Origin: Fibrella aquatilis
GTDB lineage: Bacteria; Bacteroidota; Bacteroidia; Cytophagales; Spirosomataceae
Reading direction: 5' to 3'
DNA length: 64,000 nucleotides
Assembly (NCBI RefSeq): GCF_017353255.1
Contig: NZ_JAFMYU010000016.1
Location: 62,001-126,000, forward strand
The notes below the pieces were generated by a model, which saw nothing but the letters and a program-made list of their open reading frames with translations, made no database searches and had not been told where the DNA came from. Position 1 is the stretch's first letter, and every line of letters starts with the position of its first letter. Of this stretch, positions 1 through 11,429 are shown piece by piece. A program made the position numbers and the translations under genes.

Positions 1-35
1 ACAGACAGGCTGAACAGGTTTGATCAACCTGTTTC

Positions 36-3000
36 CTACTCCGCTTTCAGTACGCGCAGCGTGCGGGTTTGGGTGGGGGTGCTCACTTGCAGGAGCACGA
101 TACCCGGCCCCTGACCTGCCAGCGAGAGCGTATGCTGTTCTACGGCTTGCGGCGTGGCTATCTGCTGTTGGGTAATGACTTTGCCTTGGGCACTGACCAA
201 CTGCAACCGCAGGGGTTGACCGCCAGCACCTTTGATCTGCACCGACACAGCATCGCCCCGTACCGGGTTGCCCAGCACCGTTACGTCTAACTCACTGCCC
301 GGCTCAGCCGAAGCGCGGCGGCCCGAAGCACCCGGCTCCTGACCCCATACCCGCTCATTGCCTACATAGACCACCACCCGGTTGTTGGGGCTGAACTCGG
401 CAGGCTGTTCCTGATAGGAGTAGTCGTTGGTCTGGTCGAAGCGGGCACCCTGCGGGCTGTAAATGCTGTACCACAGCGTACCCAGTTGGCTCGACGGCAT
501 CAGCTGACCCGTGAACGTAGGCCGGATCTCCAGGTACGTGTCGGCGTTGGCCAGGGGTGGGTTGAGGCTCACCAACTGGCCTTGCAGGGCACCTTCATAC
601 ATAAAGTTTGAATAGAACGTCAGCCCCTGCTGGTTGTCGGCGGTGAAGTAGTAGCGGATGCGCAGATCGGCGTAGTTCACGGGCAGGTTGCCCTCGTTGC
701 GGAGGATCAGGTTGGTGGTGATGGCCGTGGCCGAGGGGCCGTTCTTGCTTTCGGTGAGTACCCGTAGCTGACGCAGCGGCGTAACCAGGGCTGGCTCCTG
801 CCCCCATACCAGTATGCCGTTGTAATAGGCCGTGATGCGGGGGTTGGCCAGCAACTGATCGCGCACGGGGTTGTACGAATAGTCATCCGGCTCATACAGT
901 CCGCTGTAGTCGCTCTTGGCAAAGTAGCTCTGGATTGGTCCCGAATCGGCGTTGGCGGCCAGTTGACCTGCTTCCGGCGTAAAGCTGTACTCCACGTAGC
1001 CGAAGGCACCCTGGCGGGGAGCATCCAGCGGCACGTAGCGTAGTTTCACGTTTGAGGCACCTATTTGGGCGTAGAAGGTGAATAGGTTGCTGAGCGGCAC
1101 GAAATTCTCCACCGTCAGGTAATAGCGCAGGGTCAGGGCCGACAGGGTCAGGGCCTCGCTGCCCTGATTTTGCAGGATCAATACCGGCTGCACCGAGTTG
1201 TTGTCGGCGTAGTTGTCTACGTCGCGGTGCAGCACATGTAGTTGAATGGCCGTCACCGTCACGCTCACCGTAGTCGAAATCGTCTGGCTGCGGGGCGTGG
1301 TGGCGTCACCGGCAATGATCGTGAACGTCTGCACACCCGCCGGAATGCCCGACACCGTGGCCGTGTTGCCGTTGGGCGTAATCGTGCCAGGGCCAACAAA
1401 CGTATAGCTATAGGGCCCCGTGCCACCTGATACCGTAGCTGACAGCGTGGTGGTACCCGTGGTCAGCAGTTGCGCGGGGGTAGCGTAGGCTGTGAGCGAG
1501 AGCGAAGTGGCCAGCGTGAACCGGGCCACGCTTGGGTCGTGGTCACTGTCGGGGTTGGTGAATTCAGCGTTGATATGCACCACGTCATACTGGTCCAGCT
1601 TGCTCCGCAGGGCGTTGCTCACCAGAATGTGGTCAATCGTCTGTGAGTTGCCTTCGAAGACATACGTGTAGCGCTCGTTGGCAGGCAGCGTTTCGATCAG
1701 CGCATTCAGCGGCGCACCTTTCAGGATGTTGACCGGGGCCGAAAACTCGAAGTCGTTCAGGTCGCCCAATACCACCACATTGGCGTTGGGGTCGATAGCC
1801 AGAACGCTCTGCACAAAGTTGCGGACCACCGTAGCCTGATCGCGGCGTTGGGCTTCGCTGAAGAGCGTGGCGGGCTGGTTGACGCCAAACAGAATGTCGT
1901 CCGGGATTTTCGAGCTGAAGTGATTTCCGACAATAAACACCTTTTGGCCGTTGAACAGAAACTCACCCGCCAGTGGTTTGCGGCTGTTGCTGGCCGGGCC
2001 CGAGCCGTCGTTGTTGGCAAAAGCCGGGTTGGTGGGGTCAACGCGACCGGGGTTGAACGACAGCTGTGGCGTACCGTTCACGTTGTTGACGGTCGTAGCA
2101 GCCGTTGAGGTGCCACCGGGGCGGTCAACAAACGAAACGCGGGCTGGGTTGAACAAAAAGCCCACCCGGATATTACCCCCCGGCTGCCCACCATCCTGGT
2201 CATCGACGGGGTTAATCTGGCGGTACTGGTAGGTTGGGCCACCCGCGCTGGTGATGGCGTTGATGAGCAGACCGAACGTCACGTTGGCATCCACTACGGC
2301 ATCATTGGTGGCACCGTTGTTGTCCTGAATTTCTTCCAGCAACAGAATGTCGGGCGCTTTCAGGTTCGTAACAATCCGGTTAGCCAGGTTCGTAAACTTG
2401 CTGCTGGGGTCGCTGGGGGCCAGGTTTTCTACGTTGAAAGTCGACACCGTCAGCTGACTGGCCGTGGCTCCTAGGGCAGTTACTTCTTTGGTCAGGCCGT
2501 TGGAGATCACCGTTGGCACCGACGTAAGCAGCACCTCGTAGTTACCGGCTGTCCAGTTCACAATGCCCGTAGCCGTGCTCAGTTGGGCACCCACGTTAAC
2601 GGATGGGGTCAGGAAACCGCCGCTGGGTGGGTTCAGCACGGTATCGTCGAGCTGAATACGCTCAGGGTTGAAATCATTGGCACTGACAATGACACCACCC
2701 CGCGCCGACTTGATCGTGGCGTTGGCCCCGTTGTCGGCCACCACCCACAACTCACCGGCGGCGGCTCCCGACTGGGTGGTTGGGCTAACCGCCAGCGGGT
2801 TGTTGATCTGCACCAGCATGGCTTCCAGGCTTTCGTAAAAATCGATGCCATCGGTAGCCGGATCGAACGTCAGACCACCGGTTTCTACGTTACCGGTCTG
2901 GTCTTCAATGATCGTGTTAGGAATCGTACGACCACCGTTGCCCAGCAGTGTAGCCGGAGGCAATGCATTACCCGTTGACAGCGTAGCTACCGTGGGGGTC

Positions 3001-4247
3001 TGAATCTGGGTAACCGTCAGGTTGTTGGTGCCCGCGCTACCCCCCGACCGAAACTCGGCCACGGTGCCACTCACCAGCACCGACGTACCGACCGCCACCG
3101 TGGGGGCCGTGCTGGTGAAGACGAAAATTCCTTCCGACGTGCGGTCGTCGGTATCGGGCGTGGGGTCCTGCATGTAGAAGCCGTTGGTGCGCAGCCCCGT
3201 CACGACGCCGGGGACGTTGTTGACCGTTTGGCCCAGCAGGGGCGATATGTGCGCCGCGCCCTGAATGTCGTGAATACGCTGACCAGGCGTTACTTCATTG
3301 TCCGTAATCGTACCCGTTGCCGTTGCCGAACCAATGGTGTAGGCGGCGTTGGCGGTAATGGTCAGGATAATGGTTTCGTTGGCATCAACCACCGCGTCAT
3401 CTACCGGCGCGAGCGTCAGCGTAACCGACGACTGGCCAACGGGGATGGTGGCCACGCCGCTCAGCGCAGGCGTGTAGTCGGTGCCGTTGGTAGCCGTGCC
3501 GCCAACCGTGTAGTTGACGGTGAGCGCCGCCGTTGTCCCGCCCGACCGTGACACTGTAAACACGATGGGGTCGGACCCCGTTTCGGCCCCGTTGGCGTCG
3601 GTAGCCACAATAGACACGGAGGGCAGCGTGGGCGTGCCGCCACAGTTGGTGCTGTGTGTACCCAGCCCGTCGAAGGTGTCGATAGCGAAACCGTCCCATT
3701 CAACACTCGGGACGAATGCATCGCTGGCGTTTACGTCGCCGGTGCAGGATGACGCTTTCCGGCGCAGGGTGTTATCGGCGGTGGAGGCCAGCCCTGTGCC
3801 CCATTCGGTGCCGGGGTCGAATCCCACCTGGCCAATGGCATCCACAATGGTGCCCGCCGCCCCGCCTTTGCGTAGTACGATGGCGTCGTTTCCGTTATAA
3901 AATGCCGAGCCGCTTGTCTGGTTGGCTTTGGTCAGAATTGTGGCATTGGCGGATGTGGGAGCTACTACGTAGGTGCCTCCTGGAGCAATGGTGCCGGTAA
4001 GATTAATAGTAGTGCTGGCCGTAATACCGCCGTTGAAGTACATCTGGATAATGTACTGCCCGGTAGCCAGATTGATGGCCGAACCGGTGCCGTTGTAAAG
4101 CTCGAGGGCTTTGTTGTTGCTGCTGCCCTCAATGTATTCCGAGAAGAACAGATCGGTCGGTGCTTGTGCCCGTACCCGTGTTGGCATCATGCAGAGCATG
4201 AATAGCCCAAGCCAAGCATAGAAAGCTCGCTGTAGAGATGAAGTCAT
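36..4247 (-). CDS. Large secreted endonuclease/exonuclease/phosphatase-family protein with lamin-tail, Calx-beta and CBM3-like domains
   Basis: About 1403 aa. I start at the ATG at 4247, which opens a signal peptide ending near MPTRVRAQA; the reading frame extends 10 codons further only through a TTG. Domains seen in order: lamin-tail-like domain (FFSEYIEGSSNNKALELYN, about 30-160), Calx-beta-like domain (about 210-320), an OB-fold-like stretch, then an endonuclease/exonuclease/phosphatase core (STFNVENLAP near 605, VVLGDLNDFEFSAP, DHILVSNAL, and SDHDPS near 900 with the expected catalytic Asp/His). An Ig-like segment and two CBM3-like domains follow (about 1004-1150 and 1155-1300, each ending in WGQEP). 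The last 80 residues resemble a type IX secretion sorting tail. This matches ExeM/NucH-type extracellular nucleases, so secreted DNA or nucleotide phosphodiester cleavage is likely. CBM3-like modules on such a nuclease are unusual and suggest attachment to a polysaccharide. Domain calls are from motifs only. Confidence 0.85.
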   Translation of the reverse strand: MTSSLQRAFYAWLGLFMLCMMPTRVRAQAPTDLFFSEYIEGSSNNKALELYNGTGSAINLATGQYIIQMYFNGGITASTTINLTGTIAPGGTYVVAPTSANATILTKANQTSGSAFYNGNDAIVLRKGGAAGTIVDAIGQVGFDPGTEWGTGLASTADNTLRRKASSCTGDVNASDAFVPSVEWDGFAIDTFDGLGTHSTNCGGTPTLPSVSIVATDANGAETGSDPIVFTVSRSGGTTAALTVNYTVGGTATNGTDYTPALSGVATIPVGQSSVTLTLAPVDDAVVDANETIILTITANAAYTIGSATATGTITDNEVTPGQRIHDIQGAAHISPLLGQTVNNVPGVVTGLRTNGFYMQDPTPDTDDRTSEGIFVFTSTAPTVAVGTSVLVSGTVAEFRSGGSAGTNNLTVTQIQTPTVATLSTGNALPPATLLGNGGRTIPNTIIEDQTGNVETGGLTFDPATDGIDFYESLEAMLVQINNPLAVSPTTQSGAAAGELWVVADNGANATIKSARGGVIVSANDFNPERIQLDDTVLNPPSGGFLTPSVNVGAQLSTATGIVNWTAGNYEVLLTSVPTVISNGLTKEVTALGATASQLTVSTFNVENLAPSDPSSKFTNLANRIVTNLKAPDILLLEEIQDNNGATNDAVVDANVTFGLLINAITSAGGPTYQYRQINPVDDQDGGQPGGNIRVGFLFNPARVSFVDRPGGTSTAATTVNNVNGTPQLSFNPGRVDPTNPAFANNDGSGPASNSRKPLAGEFLFNGQKVFIVGNHFSSKIPDDILFGVNQPATLFSEAQRRDQATVVRNFVQSVLAIDPNANVVVLGDLNDFEFSAPVNILKGAPLNALIETLPANERYTYVFEGNSQTIDHILVSNALRSKLDQYDVVHINAEFTNPDSDHDPSVARFTLATSLSLTAYATPAQLLTTGTTTLSATVSGGTGPYSYTFVGPGTITPNGNTATVSGIPAGVQTFTIIAGDATTPRSQTISTTVSVTVTAIQLHVLHRDVDNYADNNSVQPVLILQNQGSEALTLSALTLRYYLTVENFVPLSNLFTFYAQIGASNVKLRYVPLDAPRQGAFGYVEYSFTPEAGQLAANADSGPIQSYFAKSDYSGLYEPDDYSYNPVRDQLLANPRITAYYNGILVWGQEPALVTPLRQLRVLTESKNGPSATAITTNLILRNEGNLPVNYADLRIRYYFTADNQQGLTFYSNFMYEGALQGQLVSLNPPLANADTYLEIRPTFTGQLMPSSQLGTLWYSIYSPQGARFDQTNDYSYQEQPAEFSPNNRVVVYVGNERVWGQEPGASGRRASAEPGSELDVTVLGNPVRGDAVSVQIKGAGGQPLRLQLVSAQGKVITQQQIATPQAVEQHTLSLAGQGPGIVLLQVSTPTQTRTLRVLKAE

Positions 4248-4456
4248 GAAAAGATGGTATAAGTTTTTCAACCACAAAGCTACAGTATCTATTAGCCATA
4301 TAGTGTTAGCAGATTGTTAAGTATGCCGTCGCCGCAAAGCCTGAGGGGGTCTTTATGGCAGGATGTAAGGGGGGCGTGGTCAGAAACGGTGCCAGAACAG
4401 GCTCAGCCCAATCATCAGCACCAGCCCTATCTGTTTATCAACAAAATATCAAATCA
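4248..4456. other. Leader-distal flank of the CRISPR array; no gene seen
   Basis: This gap separates the start of the secreted nuclease gene from the oldest-looking end of the CRISPR array. The part next to 4247 should carry the nuclease promoter, but I cannot name convincing boxes. I see no coding region here and no A/T-rich leader-like tract directly against the first repeat, which fits this end being leader-distal. Confidence 0.5.
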
Positions 4457-7400
4457 CTTTCAATACCCGCAGGTCCGATTGAAGCCCGAGGGGTCGTGGC
4501 CAAAGACAGAGGTGTCTTCCCAATTTCAATACCCGCAGGTCCGATTGAAGCTGTGTTGGCGTTGCTTCCGTTGGGTTGTCCGTTCGCCTTTCAATACCCG
4601 CAGGTCCGATTGAAGCCAGGCGTTTGTTTCAGCTTGGCAATTTCCCGGTTGATCTTCCTTTCAATACCCGCAGGTCCGATTGAGGCTGGCCCAGGGGGGT
4701 ATCGACGCCAACGTGGCCCGCTAATTTCAATACCCGCAGGTCCGATTGAAGCCAGGGCCGAAAACCCCACTTCATTCTTGCCCCAGATTTCAATACCCGC
4801 AGTTCCGATTGAAGCCGACATCCAGCGCGTTCGGGCTGAACACATCATTGAATTTCAATACCCGCAGGTCCGATTGAAGCAGTTCGGCATCCGTAGCCCC
4901 CAGCAGACACAGTTTAATTTCAATACCCGCAGGTCCGATTGAGGCTCGGGATCAGTCACCTCGCCCAGGCCCGAGAGCATCATTTCAATACCCGCAGGTC
5001 CGATTGAGGCGATGCTGCCGTAGTTGGCCCCTTTGATGGTGGCATCCAATTTCAATACCCGCAGGTCCGATTGAGGCGTATGCTACGTTTTGCCTGCTGG
5101 CTGCGTTCATTCAATTTCAATACCCGCAGGTCCGATTGAGGCCATGGAAGGGGATCTGGGGATGTATCTGCCACTCTAATTTCAATACCCGCAGGTCCGA
5201 TTGAGGCGGATGGTAAACTGCGTCACGTCGAACAGGCTCCCTGATTTCAATACCCGCAGGTCCGATTGAGGCCTGTTGCTATGTTGTTACAGTACAGGGT
5301 GCAATCTGCATTTCAATACCCGCAGGTCCGATTGAGGCGAGGCGGTTTCCTCTTCGTGGTGGGCTACTCGCTATTTCAATACCCGCAGGTCCGATTGAGG
5401 CTCGCGCCCGAAGATGCCCTCGAACTGGTGTCGTCCCAATTTCAATACCCGCAGGTCCGATTGAGGCACCACTACGAACGACCGCGTACCCCTCCGCATT
5501 GCTACTTTCAATACCCGCAGGTCCGATTGAGGCCGGGGTTGTTCACGCGGGCGGGCGTCGACTGCCAATCTTTCAATACCCGCAGGTCCGATTGAGGCTT
5601 CTCATCTGTCATTTTACGCGAAATATAATTCAGCTTTCAATACCCGCAGGTCCGATTGAGGCACACGCCAACAGCGCCAATCGGAATTACGATTAAGCCC
5701 TTTCAATACCCGCAGGTCCGATTGAGGCGCCGTATGGCAATGATATTGCAGATTCAAACCAGACCCTTTCAATACCCGCAGGTCCGATTGAGGCTCCCAG
5801 GTGGCCCTGGTGGCCAACCCACTTCGCGAGCTTTCAATACCCGCAGGTCCGATTGAGGCGCCTACCACCGCCGTCAGGTTCTGGGGGTTGATGAGCCTTT
5901 CAATACCCGCAGGTCCGATTGAGGCTGAGGGAAATAGCCGTGCTTGTCGTAGAAGACCTTCCTTTCAATACCCGCAGGTCCGATTGAGGCCGACGATCAG
6001 CATTCCTTCTACCTCAAGAATCCTGACTTTCAATACCCGCAGGTCCGATTGAGGCGGAAAGCCCAGATCCTTTCCAAACGCAACCAGGGCGCTTTCAATA
6101 CCCGCAGGTCCGATTGAGGCGCCAGGCTTCGAGCTGGTTGTAGGCCGTGACCTGGTCTTTCAATACCCGCAGGTCCGATTGAGGCCCACCGAATCCCGTC
6201 GGTACGCTCTTGGCTGCGCTTTCTTTCAATACCCGCAGGTCCGATTGAGGCCATTGGTTGCCACAAGGGAGGCAGACACGGTTACGTCTTTCAATACCCG
6301 CAGGTCCGATTGAGGCGTGATCGCCGTTCTGGGGGCGATCTACCTCAGCAAGCTTTCAATACCCGCAGGTCCGATTGAGGCGGTTGGTGCGCCTGTCGAA
6401 AGTCCAGTACACCTCGCCTTTCAATACCCGCAGGTCCGATTGAGGCGCTCGATACGTGCGGGTTGCTGCGGGCCGAGACCATCCTTTCAATACCCGCAGG
6501 TCCGATTGAGGCGCCATTGAGCACCGACTGGTCGCCCCCCGCCGCGCTTACTTTCAATACCCGCAGGTCCGATTGAGGCTCCTCTTTGATATGCGCACCA
6601 TCACGGGTAGCCTCCTTTCAATACCCGCAGGTCCGATTGAGGCCCCGCCACCATTGCCTCGTACTGCCCCATCGCCAGCTTTCAATACCCGCAGGTCCGA
6701 TTGAGGCCTGGTGATCGAGACGCCAATGCCGTGGACCAGACCCTCTTTCAATACCCGCAGGTCCGATTGAGGCACGGCCGGTGGCGTGGCGAGTGTAACG
6801 ACGACCACTCCTTTCAATACCCGCAGGTCCGATTGAGGCTTGGTGAGGTCGACCATCGAACCGAGCCGGATGGCCTGCCTTTCAATACCCGCAGGTCCGA
6901 TTGAGGCCAGAACGCCGAGGCTGACAACCTGCGGCGGCAGCAGCGTCTTTCAATACCCGCAGGTCCGATTGAGGCGCCGTCTTCTTCGAGGTACTGGTAC
7001 TGTACCCCCTCTTTCAATACCCGCAGGTCCGATTGAGGCAGGGCATACCCGTCGCCAACACCGACGTCGCCTCGGCTTTCAATACCCGCAGGTCCGATTG
7101 AGGCTGGCGGCGATGTTGGGTACGTTGACCGGCACGCTCACTTTCAATACCCGCAGGTCCGATTGAGGCTCGAAGGTTGGAAGTACTATATCCCCCACCT
7201 TGGCCCCCTTTCAATACCCGCAGGTCCGATTGAGGCCGCCGGTAGCCAACGCGGCCAAGGTAGATCGCCTGCAACTTTCAATACCCGCAGGTCCGATTGA
7301 GGCGCTCTCACCCGTCCCAATGCAGCCCAGCACGTCATCTTTCAATACCCGCAGGTCCGATTGAGGCCTCAAAGTCGTCAAGCCGCAGCAGGTTGCCGGC

Positions 7401-10400
7401 CTCGCTTTCAATACCCGCAGGTCCGATTGAGGCTCAGCCCTTTGATCGCCACGTCGGTGACGATGACACCCTTTCAATACCCGCAGGTCCGATTGAGGCG
7501 TCCATCGCGGCGACTCAGCACCTGACCTTCGTACTTCTTTCAATACCCGCAGGTCCGATTGAGGCCCAGAGTGTGCCCGCCTGCCCCGGCTGGGCCTGAA
7601 TCACTTTCAATACCCGCAGGTCCGATTGAGGCCACTGAACACGATTTGGCCAGATTGTACCAGCTTCGCTTTCAATACCCGCAGGTCCGATTGAGGCCCC
7701 CTTAGCGATGGGTCAATACGAACATATGTTGGCTTTCAATACCCGCAGGTCCGATTGAGGCTTTCTGGTAATGCAAAGAGCCGAAGGATATTATCCTTCT
7801 TTCAATACCCGCAGGTCCGATTGAGGCAACGCAGAATACAGACGGTCCGACATAGGAATTACACTTTCAATACCCGCAGGTCCGATTGAGGCCGTGCAGG
7901 CCGATGTCTTCCACAAAGAGAACGCCGACTTTCAATACCCGCAGGTCCGATTGAGGCTCTTTTGTCTTGCTCTCGCCTGGGCCTAAACAACCTTCTTTCA
8001 ATACCCGCAGGTCCGATTGAGGCGCGTCAGCCCACCCGCCGCCACTGCCGACTGCGGCACTTTCAATACCCGCAGGTCCGATTGAGGCCGGGCCAAATGG
8101 AGCAATCATTCTTACCTATTACGACTTTCAATACCCGCAGGTCCGATTGAGGCTATGAACGTGAGCCGGGGCAACCTATCCAAAACGCCTTTCAATACCC
8201 GCAGGTCCGATTGAGGCCGATCCTGCGGCTGCTGGCACCCATGACGACGCAGAAACCTTTCAATACCCGCAGGTCCGATTGAGGCCGGCCTGGGCGCACT
8301 TGGTTTGTAGCTCCTGAAGACCTTTCAATACCCGCAGGTCCGATTGAGGCCGACCACTCTGCCTTAATGCACCTCTACCGCCTCATCTTTCAATACCCGC
8401 AGGTCCGATTGAGGCTTGCCCCGTTAATGGCCGTCGCCTGCGCCGTCGAAACTTTCAATACCCGCAGGTCCGATTGAGGCACTTTAGCCGCCCTGGCTGC
8501 TGCCGCCCGCGCCCTGGCTTTCAATACCCGCAGGTCCGATTGAGGCCTCACGGTCGAACAAATGTTCCAGTACGGCCAGGCCCTTTCAATACCCGCAGGT
8601 CCGATTGAGGCAGTTTGTGGCCCAACAGGTAGTCGACACCACCACCGAACTTTCAATACCCGCAGGTCCGATTGAGGCAGAGCGCACGGTCATCCTTGTT
8701 GCCCTTTCGTTTTCCTTTCAATACCCGCAGGTCCGATTGAGGCGGAGAGGGGCTTGATCTTACCCCCGTCGAACTGCCCGTCTTTCAATACCCGCAGGTC
8801 CGATTGAGGCAAGCAGGAAAAGGCATACCGTTCTGTATTAAAGCGAACTTTCAATACCCGCAGGTCCGATTGAGGCTGCACCCCACGCACGGGAACAGCT
8901 TGCCGGAGCTTGCCTTTCAATACCCGCAGGTCCGATTGAGGCGTTGATCACCCCTTCGTTGCCCTCTAACTCAACCGTCCTTTCAATACCCGCAGGTCCG
9001 ATTGAGGCTATAGGGTGGTGGTTCGCGCGGTCGCTGCCCGGTTTCTTTCAATACCCGCAGGTCCGATTGAGGCTCTTTTGCGCCCTTGTTGGTGTAGTAA
9101 CCAATGATCTTTCAATACCCGCAGGTCCGATTGAGGCCCAGTTGCCGGGTGTCGAAAACCAGCGTTGCAACGCCTTTCAATACCCGCAGGTCCGATTGAG
9201 GCCAGCCCCTTAGATGATTGACACATTACACCCCACCGAACTTTCAATACCCGCAGGTCCGATTGAGGCAGGTAGCGGGCAAAGTCCACCACTGGCCCCG
9301 TAATGCCCTTTCAATACCCGCAGGTCCGATTGAGGCTTAACGCCCGTGCTGGTTGTGCCCACAATGAGCCGCCCTTTCAATACCCGCAGGTCCGATTGAG
9401 GCGCCGCCGCCCATTTTGCTCCTGCATGAGCCAGACAATCTTTCAATACCCGCAGGTCCGATTGAGGCTCCGCTACATCAGCGACTATGGCGAGCAGCGT
9501 ACCTACTTTCAATACCCGCAGGTCCGATTGAGGCTACGTCATCGAACAGGCCTACATGGCTCAACTCACATCCTTTCAATACCCGCAGGTCCGATTGAGG
9601 CGTTGGAAATTTGGTGGTGAGCTGGTCGAGTAGTTTGTCTTTCAATACCCGCAGGTCCGATTGAGGCCGCCTGACGGATTTCGGTCTGTAGGTCCGTAAT
9701 GCGACTTTCAATACCCGCAGGTCCGATTGAGGCCCTATCTACAATGAGTACGCCCATCGCACCCGCCTGACTTTCAATACCCGCAGGTCCGATTGAGGCT
9801 GCACACGATCTGGCTACCCGACAGCCTCAAACAACTTTCAATACCCGCAGGTCCGATTGAGGCACTGTACCGCTACATTGGTCAGGACGTTGAAATCAAC
9901 TTTCAATACCCGCAGGTCCGATTGAGGCCACGGGTACCCCCGCCGACCCCTACCGGGTGCGCATCACTTTCAATACCCGCAGGTCCGATTGAGGCGAGCG
10001 CCACTTGCCGGGCATGGTGGCGGGGGATTCGCCTTTCAATACCCGCAGGTCCGATTGAGGCGGTATTGGTTGGCAGTGATGATGCTGACAAGTAATACTT
10101 TCAATACCCGCAGGTCCGATTGAGGCGCAGTTCGGGGCTACCTACACGCTCAACAAACTGCCCACTTTCAATACCCGCAGGTCCGATTGAGGCTCATGGG
10201 GTACGGTGACAGCGTGGGGTGGGACTACTCTTTCAATACCCGCAGGTCCGATTGAGGCGGACATGGAAATGGAGATGGAACGGGTAGCAAGGCTACTTTC
10301 AATACCCGCAGGTCCGATTGAGGCGTGGCCCAGCCCGTTTCCGACGGGGCGGGGGGCTACACCTTTCAATACCCGCAGGTCCGATTGAGGCTCCGCGCCG

Positions 10401-10919
10401 CCGACCTAACCGATTACCTCGACCAAATCTTTCAATACCCGCAGGTCCGATTGAGGCTCCGCGCCGCCGACCTAACCGATTACCTCGACCAAATCTTTCA
10501 ATACCCGCAGGTCCGATTGAGGCTGGCCGGCAATACCGTCTGGAAAAAGCTCAAGGAAATGCTTTCAATACCCGCAGGTCCGATTGAGGCCCACCACGGC
10601 CAATAATCTGACCCTAACGCAGGTGGCCCTTTCAATACCCGCAGGTCCGATTGAGGCAGTACGGGCAGGCCAGCTTCCGTACCTACCTCGCCACCTTTCA
10701 ATACCCGCAGGTCCGATTGAGGCGTCACCAGAATCAGGGGGGTAAAATGAAATATAAGGCCTTTCAATACCCGCAGGTCCGATTGAGGCTCCCGCCGGGG
10801 GGGCAGGCGGGTCGGGGGTGGTCACTTTCAATACCCGCAGGTCCGATTGAGGCGACGCTGATGGGCATTGACATCGTGAGTCACCTGCTGCTTTCAATAC
10901 CCGCAGGTCCGATTGAGGC
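4457..10919 (-). CRISPR. CRISPR array, 99 repeats of 29 bp and 98 spacers of about 34-41 bp
   Basis: Reading every unit gives 99 repeats, the first at 4457-4485 and the last at 10891-10919. On the minus strand the repeat begins GCCTCAATCG and ends GGGTATTGAAAG, matching the common ATTGAAAN 3' end of type I repeats. I infer minus-strand transcription from that end, from co-orientation with the cas operon just to the right, and from the variable repeats at the left. Repeats 1-3 and 5-7 begin GCTTC instead of GCCTC; repeat 6 also has an internal substitution (GTTCC for GGTCC on the plus strand). Repeats 2 and 5-16 end in T instead of G; repeats 17-99 look uniform. Spacers are mostly 35-37 bp and have no evident similarity to each other, except one exact duplicate (10392-10428 and 10458-10494). 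The plus-strand end ATTGAAGC also resembles a type I-B handle, so orientation should be confirmed by RNA. Confidence 0.97.
10392..10523 (-). repeat. Tandem duplication of one spacer-repeat unit in the array
   Basis: Spacers 10392-10428 and 10458-10494 are identical over 37 bp, each followed by an identical repeat. The unit lies seven repeats from the inferred leader end. Exact duplication of spacer plus repeat points to slippage or unequal recombination between repeats rather than two independent acquisitions. Confidence 0.95.
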
Positions 10920-10993
10920 CCCGCCGAAAACAGGCGGAGAAATGCTGTTTTTGAGTCGTAGAGCCAGTTTGTTAGCACAAGAATACGCAAAAA
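10920..10993 (-). promoter_or_regulatory. Putative CRISPR leader
   Basis: This is the roughly 75-bp interval between the last repeat and the terminator hairpin behind cas2, on the side where the repeats are uniform. On the minus strand it runs from a T-rich tract toward the first repeat. A short inverted repeat (CCGCC...GGCGG with a CGAAAACA-type loop at 10922-10939) sits directly against the array. I could not identify a definite -33/-7 promoter. The leader assignment is by position and array polarity. Confidence 0.55.
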
Positions 10994-11043
10994 AAGTCGT
11001 CGGCTTGCGGTGGTGCTAAAACCCCCGTAGGCCGACGACTCGT
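10987..11043 (-). terminator. Rho-independent terminator downstream of cas2
   Basis: Read on the minus strand, AGTCGTCGGC pairs with GCCGACGACT across a loop of about 26 nt and is followed immediately by a run of seven T. It lies about 95 bp after the cas2 stop and before the leader. It should end the cas transcript and separate it from array transcription. Confidence 0.75.
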
Positions 11044-11137
11044 AAAAAAGCCCCTCATTCGCTGCAATCAGCCAATGCCACGGGCCAACCCCGCCAAAAC
11101 CCCACCACCGGCCCCGCCAACCCCACCGGCCGACGAC

Positions 11138-11401
11138 TTACAGAAACCGGCTTCGCTCGGCTTTATCAACCCCCAGGGCCGTTCGTTCCGAGTAACGCTC
11201 GTCGCGAAGCTGGTAGAAAATAACCCCATCGGCCTCGGCCATGATGGCCTCCGCCTCCTGCTGCAATTGCCGGAGTTGTGCCCCCGTCAGATCTCCCTCG
11301 AATACCGAATTCTGCACCCACGTCAGGTACCGCCTGAACAGTTTCAGCATCTTGCCTACGCGCTTTTGCCCCACGTCGTAGACCGCAATAATGTATGGCA
11401 T
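11138..11401 (-). CDS. cas2: CRISPR-associated endoribonuclease-fold protein Cas2
   Basis: 87 aa, normal Cas2 length. The N-terminus YIIAVYDVGQKRVGKMLKLF has the ferredoxin-like first strand with the conserved Asp, and LTWVQNSVFEGDLTGAQL is typical of Cas2. Cas2 dimers bridge two Cas1 dimers in the spacer-integration complex. The gene is last in the cas operon, 28 bp after cas1, followed by the terminator and the array. Confidence 0.95.
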   Translation of the reverse strand: MPYIIAVYDVGQKRVGKMLKLFRRYLTWVQNSVFEGDLTGAQLRQLQQEAEAIMAEADGVIFYQLRDERYSERTALGVDKAERSRFL

Positions 11402-11429
11402 GATGTCAAAGAACGGGTTAACGAGTTGA

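Noticed and set aside
4457-10919. Many open frames with repeated peptides such as LSIPAGPIEA or QSDLRVLK on both strands
   Set aside because: They are translations of the CRISPR repeats and spacers and have no independent coding evidence.
4457-10919. Plus-strand transcription of the array, because ATTGAAGC resembles a type I-B 5' handle
   Set aside because: The minus-strand end GGGTATTGAAAG fits the ATTGAAAN pattern better, the degenerate repeats are at the left, and the cas operon and terminator point the same way. It remains the main uncertainty for orientation.
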